A stretch of 55,892 nucleotides of DNA from Nitratireductor arenosus (GTDB taxonomy: Bacteria; Pseudomonadota; Alphaproteobacteria; Rhizobiales; Rhizobiaceae). Under the pieces are notes generated by a model. That model was not told the origin of the DNA and did no database searches. It saw nothing but the letters and a program-made list of their open reading frames with translations. Both the position numbers and the translations under genes were made by a program. The stretch is from assembly GCF_009742725.1 (NCBI RefSeq), contig NZ_WPHG01000010.1:1-55892 (forward strand), given 5' to 3'. This document shows, in pieces, positions 46,339-54,847 of this stretch. How positions within the stretch are numbered: position 1 is the stretch's first letter; each line of letters begins with the position of its first letter.

Positions 46339-47078
46339 ACACCGCCGCATTGGCCACGATAGGCCACAACAATCCCCCGCCGTCGCCGTTCGATCTGTCC
46401 AAACGGCAGATCGGCGAACTCTATGACGAGGCGAGGAATTGGTTAGATGGCGATCCCATCAAGAGCCAAGCCGAAGCCGACATGGTTCAAAAGCTCTTGC
46501 GGTCCATTCAAGAGGCCACCAACGAAGCTGACGAACGCCGCAAGGACGAATGCCGCCCACATGACGAGGCTAAGGCCGAAATCCAGAAGCGGTACAACGC
46601 ACTGATCGGCAAGACCAAGAAAGTGACCGGTATCGCGATCCTCGCCACTGACGCCTGCAAGGAAGCGCTAGCACCATGGTTACAACAGGTCGAGGAAGAA
46701 AACCGCCGCAAGGCCGAGGAAGCCCGCAAGGAAGCCGAGGAAAAGCAGCGTATCGCCATGGAAGCCATGCGCGACCGTAAGACGCTGGATGATCGTGAAG
46801 CGGCGGAACGTGCCGTGGCGGAAGCCAAGGCGGCAGAAGCCGAGGCGCGCAAGATCGGGAATGCGAAGGCATCGGCCAAAGGCGCCGGCAGGGCCGTCAC
46901 GCTGCGGGACTACTACGAGCCGACCGTGGTCAGCGAAACGGAGCTTGCGCGATATTTGTGGACGGAACACCGGCACGAAATGAGCGCCTTTCTGGCGGTG
47001 ATGGCGGCTAAGTTGGTCGCGTCCGGTGTGCACAAGATTCCCGGCGTGGAAGTGAAGCGCGAGCGGAGGCCGGTATGA
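46335..47078 (+). CDS. coiled-coil protein upstream of the annealing protein
   Basis: 247 residues from ATG 46335. It starts MNTAALATIGHNNPPPSPFD, a common start of phage recombination-region proteins, then has a helical domain and a long charged coiled coil (QQVEEENRRKAEEARKEAEE). It ends with a conserved-looking TLRDYYEPTVVSETELARYL block. Proteins with this layout sit beside ERF/Rad52 genes. It probably cooperates in recombination. Confidence 0.65.
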   Translation: MNTAALATIGHNNPPPSPFDLSKRQIGELYDEARNWLDGDPIKSQAEADMVQKLLRSIQEATNEADERRKDECRPHDEAKAEIQKRYNALIGKTKKVTGIAILATDACKEALAPWLQQVEEENRRKAEEARKEAEEKQRIAMEAMRDRKTLDDREAAERAVAEAKAAEAEARKIGNAKASAKGAGRAVTLRDYYEPTVVSETELARYLWTEHRHEMSAFLAVMAAKLVASGVHKIPGVEVKRERRPV

Positions 47079-47818
47079 CCTTTACGACAGACCAGAAGTC
47101 GCTTCTAGCTGCCAAGCTTGATCCCTCCAACGTCAAGCCGCCGCAGCAGTTCGGCCCGAAAGGAGATTACCTCGAAGGCTGGCACGTCATCGCAGAAGCC
47201 AATCGCATCTTCGGCTTCGACGGCTGGTCATATGAGGTGGTGGACGTGAAATGCGTTTCCGAAGCCCCGCGCAAGATCGGGCGCCAGCAGAAAGACGGCT
47301 GGGGCGTGACCTATACCGCCCGCGTCAAGGCGATAGTTTCAGGCGTCATACGAGAGGATTGCGGCGCTGGTCACGGCTATGACGTTGACGCTGGCTTGGC
47401 GCACGAAAGCGCGATCAAGGAAGCGGTAACGGACGCTCTGAAGCGCGCCATGCGCACCTTCGGCAATCCGTTCGGCCTCGCCCTCTACGACAAGACACGG
47501 GCCAACGTGGGGACCGCCGATGAAGCGCCAGCGACTCAGCAGGAGCCTGCCCCGAAGGCTAGCAGCGCAGCACAGAAACGCGGGCTTGAGGATATCGAGG
47601 GCGATCTACTGGACTGCAAGACGGTCCAGAACGTCATGGCCTGTGCAAATGCCTGGAAGCACATTTTTGAGCGTGACGGATGGGCGAAGGACTTCATCGC
47701 CCTTGCGCGGGACAAATTCAATGCACGCAAGGAACAGATCAAACAAGCCGAGGCCTCTGACACATTCCCCGGCGATACAAATGACAACCCCGCAGTTCAA
47801 AACATGATGGCAGGATAA
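47075..47818 (+). CDS. Rad52-family single-strand annealing protein
   Basis: 247 residues. The core (GWHVIAEANRIFGFDGWSYE, then DGWGVTYTARVKAIVSGV, GAGHGYDVDAGLAHESAIKE and ALKRAMRTFGNPFGLALYDK) matches Rad52/Rad22 phage annealases. It pairs complementary single strands during phage recombination. A Lys/Ala-rich C-terminal tail follows. Directly followed by ssb, the usual partner. Confidence 0.85.
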   Translation: MTFTTDQKSLLAAKLDPSNVKPPQQFGPKGDYLEGWHVIAEANRIFGFDGWSYEVVDVKCVSEAPRKIGRQQKDGWGVTYTARVKAIVSGVIREDCGAGHGYDVDAGLAHESAIKEAVTDALKRAMRTFGNPFGLALYDKTRANVGTADEAPATQQEPAPKASSAAQKRGLEDIEGDLLDCKTVQNVMACANAWKHIFERDGWAKDFIALARDKFNARKEQIKQAEASDTFPGDTNDNPAVQNMMAG

Positions 47819-47821
47819 GAC

Positions 47822-48268
47822 ATGGCAGGCTCAATCAACAAATGCGTCCTCATTGGCAACCTTGGCGCTGACCCGGAAGTGCGGCGAACACAATCGGGCG
47901 ACCCCATCGTCAACCTGCGCATTGCGACATCCGACACATGGCGCGACAAAAACACCGGCGAACGGCGCGAACGGACCGAATGGCACAGCGTCGTGATCTT
48001 CAACGAAGGTCTGGCGAAGGTCGCGGAACAGTACCTGAAAAAGGGCTCGAAGGTTTATGTGGAAGGAGCGCTTCAAACGCGGAAATGGCAAGACCAAAAC
48101 GGCAATGACAGGTACAGTACGGAAATCGTTTTGCAGAAATATCGTGGTGAATTGCAGATGCTCGACGCGCCCCGTAGCGGCGGTGATGAGCGCGGTTCGC
48201 AATCCATGTATGACCGCGATGAAGACGGTGGTAATGCCGGCCCGCTGGACAGCGAAATTCCTTTCTAG
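47822..48268 (+). CDS. ssb: single-stranded DNA-binding protein
   Basis: 148 residues. OB-fold N-terminus ([53 protein letters not shown]) and the acidic SSB tip DSEIPF at the C-terminus, which recruits partner enzymes. Adjacent to the annealing protein, as usual in recombination modules. Confidence 0.93.
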   Translation: MAGSINKCVLIGNLGADPEVRRTQSGDPIVNLRIATSDTWRDKNTGERRERTEWHSVVIFNEGLAKVAEQYLKKGSKVYVEGALQTRKWQDQNGNDRYSTEIVLQKYRGELQMLDAPRSGGDERGSQSMYDRDEDGGNAGPLDSEIPF

Positions 48269-48276
48269 GAGACAAC

Positions 48277-48906
48277 ATGAAACCGCGAAAGCCCGACGAG
48301 TCCGACGCCGGCTACATCGCCCGGCTAGAGATGGCTTACGCTGATGTATCGGCGGTCAACAAGGCTATGAAGAAGGTCCGAAATAGGATCATGGATGCCG
48401 TTATCCCTGCGGCGGCTAAAACAGCCGAGATCGCTATATATGCCGCAGAAGTCACGGGCATGAAAGAAGACCCAGAAGTCAAGGCATCAATCGCCGGGCT
48501 AGGTAGCCTTGTGGATTGCCTTTGGCATGATGACGCCATCACAATTCCGGATTTCCCCAAGCTCCCCACGGCTGAACCGGAGCGCTTTGGTGGAGACGCC
48601 GAGATGATATTGATGTCCGCGATAGAACGCGTCAAGCAGACCCGCCCGCCATGGGAAAGTTGGCGGGATGTTTTGCCCGAGCACAAGGGTGTAGACCCGG
48701 CTGATTTGGATTGGGAAGGCTTGGCCGACGAGGTTTACGACGCCCTAGCCAATCTGGAGTTTTCTCGCGGGCTTCTTCGCAACGACTTGCGTTCAACGAT
48801 GTACGACCACTGCTTCGAACGGATAAGAATGGCTCTTATGAACGCCTCCGTTCGCGTGCGTGAAGATCGAGCAGAAGAACTCGCAGAACGGTCAATCCCA
48901 TTTTGA
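48277..48906 (+). CDS. hypothetical protein after SSB
   Basis: 209 residues, largely helical. Begins MKPRKPDESDAGYIARLEMA; a later acidic block is WESWRDVLPEHKGVDPADLD. The C-terminal ERSIPF resembles the SSB tip (DSEIPF), which may mean interaction with SSB partners. Unknown. Confidence 0.55.
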   Translation: MKPRKPDESDAGYIARLEMAYADVSAVNKAMKKVRNRIMDAVIPAAAKTAEIAIYAAEVTGMKEDPEVKASIAGLGSLVDCLWHDDAITIPDFPKLPTAEPERFGGDAEMILMSAIERVKQTRPPWESWRDVLPEHKGVDPADLDWEGLADEVYDALANLEFSRGLLRNDLRSTMYDHCFERIRMALMNASVRVREDRAEELAERSIPF

Positions 48907-48918
48907 TGGAGGCATGTG

Positions 48919-49173
48919 ATGGAACTGCATGTGATGAAACTGAAAGAACCGAAGCAGCCGGAAACAATCGAGCGCATCCGCTTCTGGATGGTGTGGCACG
49001 AAAATGGTGGCTCGCCAAGGGTGAAGCACTGGAACAAGCAGAATGCTATGGAAGAAGCGGAGCGGCTGGCAAAGGCCAATCCAGGGAAAACCTTCCTTAT
49101 CCTGAAAGCGACTGGCGGCGCCATTGCTGATGCACCACCGATCAAACGCGTTCGTTTCATGACATGCATGTAA
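48919..49173 (+). CDS. 84-residue conserved phage protein
   Basis: MELHVMKLKEPKQPETIERI then RFWMVWHENGGSPRVKHWN and AERLAKANPGKTFLILKATGGA. A small alpha/beta protein; the FLILKATGG block is repeated in degenerate form just downstream, indicating a tail exchange. Start at ATG 48919 (GTG 48916 possible). Confidence 0.65.
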   Translation: MELHVMKLKEPKQPETIERIRFWMVWHENGGSPRVKHWNKQNAMEEAERLAKANPGKTFLILKATGGAIADAPPIKRVRFMTCM

Positions 49174-49175
49174 GA

Positions 49176-49268
49176 GGTCTTCCTTGTCCTGAAGCGACGG
49201 GCGGCGTTGTCGCGTCGGAGCCAAGCTTGACGGAAATCAGGCTTTACACGGACCCGATTCCCTTTTGA
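49176..49268 (+). pseudogene. remnant C-terminus of a paralogue of the preceding gene
   Basis: GTCTTCCTTGTCCTGAA then GCGACGGGCGGCG matches the FLILKATGG coding DNA of 48919 with one base missing. The shifted frame continues as ATGGVVASEPSLTEIRLYTD to a PIPF stop at 49268, a natural-looking alternative tail. A left-over tail after recombination or duplication. Confidence 0.65.
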
Positions 49269-49281
49269 AGGAGGTATGCAG

Positions 49282-49602
49282 ATGGGTAACCATGATGTTG
49301 GTAGAGGAATGGCCGCCGCCGCTCGGGTGTTTTGGATCGCCTATGGCAACGGAGAAGTCACTCAGGAAGTAGCCCTGAAAGCCCTCGATGCGATGGCGAA
49401 GGATTATCTTGGGGCGGATGCGGAGTTTGATGATGAACTGCATCAAGAAACTGATCTGAGTGAACTCGTTGCCATTGCCTTCAGCGCGTCCGAGAAGTCG
49501 CGGGCGTATCTTCGAGGTGAAGATGATGACGAGGAAACCGGATACGACGAATGGTATTCGACCGTCTACCGTCCCTTCTGTGAACGATATCGCTTCTGCT
49601 GA
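49282..49602 (+). CDS. hypothetical acidic protein
   Basis: 106 residues from ATG 49282 (GGAGG 7 nt upstream; the ATG 49276 is too close). Small helical protein (GMAAAARVFWIAYGNGEVTQ, LSELVAIAFSASEKSRAYL) with an EDDDEETGYDEW acidic stretch. Unknown. Confidence 0.6.
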   Translation: MGNHDVGRGMAAAARVFWIAYGNGEVTQEVALKALDAMAKDYLGADAEFDDELHQETDLSELVAIAFSASEKSRAYLRGEDDDEETGYDEWYSTVYRPFCERYRFC

Positions 49603-49610
49603 GGTGATCC

Positions 49611-50048
49611 ATGTCCAACCGCCACCGATACATCATCATAAACGACCGGATACGCATGAACGCCCTCACGGCGGTCAAGGAAGCGCAACCGGGTTATGTC
49701 GTGACGGTATCGCCGGCAAAGCGGAGCCTTGACCAGAATGCCATGTTCCACGCCATTTGCGCGGATATGGCGAAGGCCGGGGCGGAATGGTACGGCAAGA
49801 AGCGCAACGCTGACGAATGGAAGGTTCTCCTCATCAGCGGGCATACAATGGCCACGAAAGGCGAAGTGGAAATCGTTCCCGGACTAGAAGGTGAGTTTTT
49901 GAACATCAGGGAAAGCAGCGCGAGCATGACGGTATCGCGGGCCGCGTCTTTGATTACCTACGCCATCGCATTTTGTGACCTGCGAGGCATTCCGCTTACT
50001 GAGACACGCCGTTGCGGCTTTATGGATGACGATAGGAGTGCAGCATGA
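49611..50048 (+). CDS. ninB: NinB-like recombination protein
   Basis: 145 residues. It matches the NinB/Orf family of lambdoid phages: AKRSLDQNAMFHAICADMAK, NADEWKVLLISGHTMATKGE and SSASMTVSRAASLITYAIAF. Orf/NinB binds SSB and single-stranded DNA and replaces RecFOR functions. In the same operon as the annealing protein and ssb. Confidence 0.88.
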   Translation: MSNRHRYIIINDRIRMNALTAVKEAQPGYVVTVSPAKRSLDQNAMFHAICADMAKAGAEWYGKKRNADEWKVLLISGHTMATKGEVEIVPGLEGEFLNIRESSASMTVSRAASLITYAIAFCDLRGIPLTETRRCGFMDDDRSAA

Positions 50049-50254
50049 GGTACGCGCAGATCAATTCAGGGCGGAGGCTCCACCTTGTATGCGAGCCGGG
50101 CGAGGATTATCGCGGCGAAATCATCCGCCGTGGATACGTGAGCGCGCCGTTATGCCGGACCTCGCACTTCAAGGGCAAGTACCGCATGACGATCAACGTT
50201 CCCCTAGCGAACGCCTGTCGGAATTGCATCAGGGTGTGGAGGGCTTCGAAATGA
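50045..50254 (+). CDS. small Cys-containing protein
   Basis: 69 residues (MRYAQINSGRRLHLVCEPGE, ACRNCIRVWRASK). Two C-terminal Cys in CRNC plus two upstream could form a small zinc site. ATGA overlaps on both sides. A recurrent phage small protein with LAPLCR-like and CRNC motifs; function unknown. Confidence 0.6.
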   Translation: MRYAQINSGRRLHLVCEPGEDYRGEIIRRGYVSAPLCRTSHFKGKYRMTINVPLANACRNCIRVWRASK

Positions 50255-50451
50255 CCCTCCGCAATCTCGCCCGCCACGCAATCAACCAATGGCTCAATTG
50301 GCGTGCCCGTCGTGCCATCCATAAGGCCTATCCCGATATCGCGGAACTGGATCGGAAGCACAAGCCCGTCATCAAGGCCCATCGTCGCGGATCGGCGGAG
50401 ATGTATCGCAGAAAGCGCGAGGTCATGACCCGTGCGCTCGGGGGTGTGTGA
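50251..50451 (+). CDS. 66-residue basic protein
   Basis: MTLRNLARHAINQWLNWRAR to a very basic C-terminus (HRRGSAEMYRRKREVMTRAL). Probably nucleic-acid binding; unassigned. The ATG overlaps the upstream stop; its stop overlaps the next ATG. Confidence 0.6.
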   Translation: MTLRNLARHAINQWLNWRARRAIHKAYPDIAELDRKHKPVIKAHRRGSAEMYRRKREVMTRALGGV

Positions 50452-50840
50452 TGGCATGCCGCATCGCCCGCCCTGCCACGGCCTTCTCGGAAGACCCGTC
50501 GACCAAGGACCAGAAGCGTATCCGCGACGAGCGGCACCTGGCGTTCATCCGGTCCCTGCCCTCGATCATCTCCGGCGCCGGCCCATGCGAGGCATGCCAT
50601 GTGCGCTATGGCGATCCGACCTATCGGAAAAAGACCACGGGCAAAGGTCAGAAGCCGGACGACGCATGGGCCGTTCCCATGACGCCGGAAGAGCACCGTG
50701 CCCAGCACGCGATGAGCGAAGTGCAGTTCTGGAACATGCATCGCATTGATCCGCTAGCCGTGGCGCGCGAGCTCTACGCACACACCGGAGATCGAGAGGC
50801 TGCGGTGCGGATTATTGCGAACGCGAGGAAAGCGAAATGA
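50451..50840 (+). CDS. DUF968/HNH-like protein
   Basis: 129 residues from ATG 50451. PCEACHVRYGDP, WAVPMTPEEHRAQHAM and WNMHRIDPLAVARELYAHTG give the C-x2-C and H-x-x-x-H arrangement of DUF968/HNH-type phage proteins, near ninB as in lambdoid nin regions. A possible nuclease in recombination; residue identity is by motif only. Confidence 0.7.
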   Translation: MACRIARPATAFSEDPSTKDQKRIRDERHLAFIRSLPSIISGAGPCEACHVRYGDPTYRKKTTGKGQKPDDAWAVPMTPEEHRAQHAMSEVQFWNMHRIDPLAVARELYAHTGDREAAVRIIANARKAK

Positions 50841-51022
50841 CAGTTTCAATTTCATGGTGGGCAATCCCGGCCCTGATCACCGCCATCTCCTTTTCGTGGG
50901 CGTTCTTCACGCCGATGAAGCCGAGTAGCGATTACGGGTTCGACATCATGCCCTTGTTTCGCCTCGGGGCCGCGCTGATCGGATCGCTGGTCGCATGGCT
51001 GGTTTGGGCTCTGATCTTTTGA
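50837..51022 (+). CDS. 61-residue two-helix membrane protein
   Basis: MTVSISWWAIPALITAISFS followed by FFTPMKPSS and a second helix (AALIGSLVAWLVWALIF). Coupled by ATGA. Occurs in rhizobial phages; function unknown. Confidence 0.65.
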   Translation: MTVSISWWAIPALITAISFSWAFFTPMKPSSDYGFDIMPLFRLGAALIGSLVAWLVWALIF

Positions 51023-51032
51023 GGGAAGCACG

Positions 51033-51536
51033 ATGACGAACGAGCATCAAAAGAAAGAAGGCGGCTTAAGCAGCCTCAAGGAAGGTGACATCTATCGCTG
51101 GCGATGGGCAGATGCAGAACGCGATGCACAATGCGGCCCCTACGAATCCTATCACTGCTATTCGCAGATGGCCGTCGTCATCGACGGCAAGCTGATCGAT
51201 ACCTATTGGCATGGGTTCAACAACAAGGTTCTGGACCCCGCATCTGTTTCCCTGACTGTGCTCGGGAACAAGGCTGACCTTGTCGAAATCAGGGAATACG
51301 ACCTCCCCTATTACCGCCGCGAAGACATCGTGGACATGCGGCATTTGAACAATTCAAGGGGGCCGATCTACCTTCGCAAAGGCGCATCCCGCGATGCAGG
51401 GGCTATGCTTGAAGTGATTGAACACGGCATCGAAAGCAGCAAGCGCGAGATTGATTTTGCACAGCGCCGAATTGAGCGGCTTGCCGAACAGGCCGCGAAA
51501 GTACGCGCCGGCAAGTTGAATGAGGTGCATCTATGA
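51033..51536 (+). CDS. hypothetical protein
   Basis: 167 residues. The N-terminal half is beta-rich with WRWADAERDAQCGPYESYHC; the C-terminal half is coiled (EHGIESSKREIDFAQRRIER). Related phage proteins carry the YRWRW-D motif; function unknown. Overlaps the next ATG. Confidence 0.6.
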   Translation: MTNEHQKKEGGLSSLKEGDIYRWRWADAERDAQCGPYESYHCYSQMAVVIDGKLIDTYWHGFNNKVLDPASVSLTVLGNKADLVEIREYDLPYYRREDIVDMRHLNNSRGPIYLRKGASRDAGAMLEVIEHGIESSKREIDFAQRRIERLAEQAAKVRAGKLNEVHL

Positions 51537-52102
51537 CGGATACGCATCAGAAGCAAGACGGCCGCACACCCGGTCTGGTGGAGCAGATGCGCACCATGGC
51601 GGCCATGCTTGGGCTGGGCGAGAAAGTTTCCCTGGCCTACGAAGTCGAACTAATTGAGACCTCCGCCACCGAGATCGAGCGCCTGCGCGCCGATCTAGCG
51701 GAAGTGGAGGCGGAAATTGACAACCTGGAAGGAGAGCAGTGTGGTTATGACACCGAACTGCTCGCCCTTCAAACGCGCGCTGAATCGGCGGAGACGACTA
51801 CGCAGGAAGCCGCAGCCGATATCGACCGCCTACGCGCCAAGCTGGCGGAGGCTGAGGCGGAAGTCGGCAAGGTGATATCGGACAACTTCAAAAGGGCCGC
51901 TGAAATCACATCCCGCGCCGAAGCGGCAGAGAAGCGACTGGCGGAAGCAAGGGCGGTGATTGAGCCGTTTGTGCGACGTGCTGGGAAATTGGACGGGCAC
52001 TGGCGAGAAGGAGACACCAACTGGTCTCCGGCGTACGGCTACACGGCAATCACTATCGGACACCTCCGCGCCGCTGCTAAATGGATGGAGAAGAACCGAT
52101 GA
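51533..52102 (+). CDS. coiled-coil protein with RAAAKWMEKN tail
   Basis: 189 residues, predominantly a long Glu/Ala-rich coiled coil (AEVEAEIDNLEGEQCGYDTE, LRAKLAEAEAEVGKVISDN). The C-terminal part holds LDGHWREGDTNWSPAYGYTA and GHLRAAAKWMEKNR, the last paralleled in the next gene. Probably modular phage filler with protein-binding role; unknown. Confidence 0.6.
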   Translation: MTDTHQKQDGRTPGLVEQMRTMAAMLGLGEKVSLAYEVELIETSATEIERLRADLAEVEAEIDNLEGEQCGYDTELLALQTRAESAETTTQEAAADIDRLRAKLAEAEAEVGKVISDNFKRAAEITSRAEAAEKRLAEARAVIEPFVRRAGKLDGHWREGDTNWSPAYGYTAITIGHLRAAAKWMEKNR

Positions 52103-53484
52103 CCCACGATCTAGAATTGAAGCCCTGCCCGTTCTGCGGCGTCAGCCTGGAACGGTCGGAAGTATTTTCAAGCCGGACGAGCGACTCTTACTTTCATCCA
52201 GAGAGCCACGAGCAGTGCCCAGCCCAAAACGTCCTTATACACGGGCCTTCATCCGCCTCTAAATGGAACTCGCGCGCCGCCCTCTCCCATGAAGGAGAGG
52301 CAAACGTCGAAGATTTCGAGAAAGAAGTTCGGCAGCGCGAGGACGAGTTCGCGCGCAAAATGGGTGCGCTGGAAACCCGCGCAGAATTGGCGGAGAAGCG
52401 ATTGGCGGAGGCGGATGCGAAATTTGGTGACGCCATAAGTGTGTTGGAAGACATCGGCAATAGACACTCAGGCATGCACATCCCCAAGGGCAAGGGGGAC
52501 CCGTTTTCCGCATCGTCCATGAGGCACGCGGCGCGCGCCTTTCTCGCCGCTGCCGAATGGATGGAGAGCGAGGCAAGGGCAACCGACTGCGAAGACGAGA
52601 CCGACCGCAAACTGCAAACTGTCGTCGCGCCAGACAACGGCACAGTCCCGGAGGTTATGGCCGCAATACTGGAATGCGCTCGCGCATGGGTTCCAGAAGC
52701 ACGCATCATTGGAAATGTCCGCGCCGGAGACATAGCGCGAGCCGTCGAGTCCGCCCTCTCTGCCCCCAAGGCAGAGGTAAGAGGGGGCACACTCAATCTC
52801 CATCTTGGCTCGAACAATACCGTCGATTGCGGGGGTGCGGACATCTCCGACCCCCTCCACGGTAAGAAAATAACGATACGAGATGCAAACGCCTCCCCCG
52901 CCCCCGCCCTCACCGCCGGCGTGGCGGCGGAGCCGGTAGAGCCAGTCGCCTATCTGGTCCACAACTTCATGGTCGCTCGGCAGCCAGTTAAGGCCCAAGG
53001 CAAGTTCCCGGAACCAGATCATTACCTGTACCCCGCCAGCCGCAAAGACGATGCGGAAGCGACGGCAAAAACGCTGAGAGCGGATTGCGATCCCCTCTAC
53101 ACCTCCCCCGCCCCCACCATCACTGACGAGGCGGTGGAACGGGCGGCAGAAGCCATCGCTGGTGCATGGGGCGAGACGTGGGCGTGTTGCTGCACCGAGC
53201 AGCGCGGTCTCGATTGCGACTGCGGTGACGCCATGTGCGAGGATCGCGAAGGACGTCCCTATGATGAGGACTTGACGAGGGAAGATTGCCGCATGGCGGC
53301 GCGCGCCGCGCTGACCGCCGCCTTTCCGTCCACGGCGGCGGTAGGAGATGCGGTGGAGCGGGCGGCCGTTTCAGATCAGATCATCGGTCAGATCGAAGAT
53401 CGCTTTCCGAACTGGCGATCCTATCGCGATTTGCTCGATTGCATCGACTGCACAATGGCTGAGCTTCGGAGGGATGTGAGATGA
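52099..53484 (+). CDS. mosaic protein: Lar-type zinc ribbon, coil, and Cys-rich C-terminus
   Basis: 461 residues from ATG 52099. The N-terminal LELKPCPFCGVSLERSEVFS is the Lar/restriction-alleviation type zinc ribbon. Then come a short coil, an AARAFLAAAEWMESEA helix, an unrelated beta part (RGGTLNLHLGSNNTVDCGGA), an EPVAYLVHNF module, and a C-terminal CCCTEQRGLDCDCGDAMCED cluster. It looks assembled from shuffled phage modules. Function unknown. Confidence 0.65.
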   Translation: MTHDLELKPCPFCGVSLERSEVFSSRTSDSYFHPESHEQCPAQNVLIHGPSSASKWNSRAALSHEGEANVEDFEKEVRQREDEFARKMGALETRAELAEKRLAEADAKFGDAISVLEDIGNRHSGMHIPKGKGDPFSASSMRHAARAFLAAAEWMESEARATDCEDETDRKLQTVVAPDNGTVPEVMAAILECARAWVPEARIIGNVRAGDIARAVESALSAPKAEVRGGTLNLHLGSNNTVDCGGADISDPLHGKKITIRDANASPAPALTAGVAAEPVEPVAYLVHNFMVARQPVKAQGKFPEPDHYLYPASRKDDAEATAKTLRADCDPLYTSPAPTITDEAVERAAEAIAGAWGETWACCCTEQRGLDCDCGDAMCEDREGRPYDEDLTREDCRMAARAALTAAFPSTAAVGDAVERAAVSDQIIGQIEDRFPNWRSYRDLLDCIDCTMAELRRDVR

Positions 53485-53681
53485 CTTACGTAACGCTAAA
53501 GCTGACTCCCTATCAAGCGCGCGTCCTTTGGGGCGTGGCAGACGGGGCAGCGGACGCCGGCGCGTGCTCGGATGGATTGGAGCCAAAAGAAGCGGAGGCG
53601 CTGGATGCGATAGTCGACAAACTTCTTTCGTCGCACGCAAAATGGAAACACGCTTTCCCCAGCAAGGGAGAAGCTGAATGA
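53481..53681 (+). CDS. 66-residue hypothetical protein
   Basis: MTYVTLKLTPYQARVLWGVA and a helical C-terminus (AEALDAIVDKLLSSHAKWKH). Small soluble helix bundle, similar to family types near phage termini; ATGA overlaps at both ends. Unknown. Confidence 0.6.
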   Translation: MTYVTLKLTPYQARVLWGVADGAADAGACSDGLEPKEAEALDAIVDKLLSSHAKWKHAFPSKGEAE

Positions 53682-53944
53682 AGCTGACAGAAGCGCAGAG
53701 GCGCAATCTGGAGCACGTCCGAGATCACGGCAAACCGATCCCGCGCAGCCGGGCCGGCTTCAGTTGCCGCGTCAAGGGCCTGACAGAGTTCGTATGGCTC
53801 CGCCGTAGCGGCATCGAGATATCGAACTCCGATTATTACGCTTTGCCCATGGATGCTCGTCTACAGGACGGTCTTGAGCGAATGGTGCGGGAGCAACTGA
53901 CCGACGCCGGCCGGCGAGCACTGGAGGAACGGTCATGCGGCTGA
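53678..53944 (+). CDS. 88-residue hypothetical protein, possible HTH
   Basis: KLTEAQRRNLEHVRDHGKPI opens a helical, winged-helix-like domain; LTDAGRRALEER at the end is typical of small phage DNA-associated proteins. No assignment. Confidence 0.55.
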   Translation: MKLTEAQRRNLEHVRDHGKPIPRSRAGFSCRVKGLTEFVWLRRSGIEISNSDYYALPMDARLQDGLERMVREQLTDAGRRALEERSCG

Positions 53945-54207
53945 CAGAGAAAATCGTCGCGGTAGCCATCCGGCACAAGGGCATGACCATCAGCATACCA
54001 GCGCCAGCAAGACACGGTGACGTGTTGCAGGCCATGCACGAGGCGTTCGGCGAACCGGGGTTTGTCGAAGACCCGATTGACCAAGGTTTTCTAACAAGCG
54101 CCGGAAGATATGTCGAGAGAACGCGCGCTGTCAAAATCGCGGTCAAAGCTGGGCAGATCGAAAAGCCAAACTGGCCGCCAAATCTGTACTCGGAGGATTT
54201 GTGGTGA
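53935..54207 (+). CDS. 90-residue hypothetical protein
   Basis: MRLTEKIVAVAIRHKGMTIS, then PARHGDVLQAMHEAFGEPGF and GQFLTSAGRYVERTRAV-like residues. The PxRHxDVL and FLTS-GRF-R pattern is a known small phage family without function. Overlaps its neighbour by 10 nt. Confidence 0.65.
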   Translation: MRLTEKIVAVAIRHKGMTISIPAPARHGDVLQAMHEAFGEPGFVEDPIDQGFLTSAGRYVERTRAVKIAVKAGQIEKPNWPPNLYSEDLW

Positions 54208-54524
54208 CGGAATCCATTGCCGTGAGCGCGAGAGACATCATCAAGCAGGCGTTCGAATCCGAGTTCGACGACGCATGCAGTGGCGATGCGTTCGCTGACA
54301 AATGCGTGACTATTCTGCATGAAGAAGGCTTCACGGTCCTCGCACCCAGAGAACTCGACGGGGAGACGCTGGAAGCCGCTGCAACGGTCGCCGACAAACG
54401 CGCGGCCACGGCCTGGATCCTATCCCATGAAGCCGCCCGCGCGTTGTTGGAGGCACTACCTGACGCCATCCGCGCCCTGAAAGCCTCGCCGGATGAAACG
54501 GATGGCGAGGCCAAGCAGGAATGA
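54204..54524 (+). CDS. 106-residue hypothetical protein
   Basis: GTG start at 54204 overlapping the upstream stop, with GGAGG at 7-nt spacing. Acidic, helical (RDIIKQAFESEFDDACSGDA, then ADKRAATAWILSHEAARALL). Unknown. Last gene before the excisionase. Confidence 0.55.
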   Translation: MTESIAVSARDIIKQAFESEFDDACSGDAFADKCVTILHEEGFTVLAPRELDGETLEAAATVADKRAATAWILSHEAARALLEALPDAIRALKASPDETDGEAKQE

Positions 54525-54847
54525 CACTTCTCTCACCCGCCCAAGCCGCACAACAACTGTGCATTTCCGAAAAGCAGTTGCGAGCCCTGACTTGCGCTGG
54601 CGAAATCCCGTACATCAATATCGGGCTCGGGGACAAGCGGGAAACCAGACGATACGACCCCGCAGACCTTGCCAAGTTTCGGGAGGCACGAAAATGTCAG
54701 TCTACAAAAGAGCCGGTCAAACCGTCTACGCCTACGATTTCAGGGTCCGTGGTGTACGATTTTCAGGCTCGACGGGCTGCACGAGCCGCCGCGAAGCGGA
54801 ACGCTACGAGGAAGCCGCCCGCACGGCAGCGCAAGCCCAGGTCATAG
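54521..54847 (+). CDS. excisionase-like HTH protein
   Basis: 108 residues. Winged HTH of the AlpA/MerR-like excisionase type (SPAQAAQQLCISEKQLRALT, then RRYDPADLAKFREARK). The C-terminal basic tail (YDFQARRAARAAAKRNATRK) overlaps the first 154 nt of the integrase gene in another frame. In related elements I recall a similar tail with a conserved V-x-DF-ARR motif, so the overlap is probably real. It would direct excision. Confidence 0.75.
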   Translation: MTLLSPAQAAQQLCISEKQLRALTCAGEIPYINIGLGDKRETRRYDPADLAKFREARKCQSTKEPVKPSTPTISGSVVYDFQARRAARAAAKRNATRKPPARQRKPRS

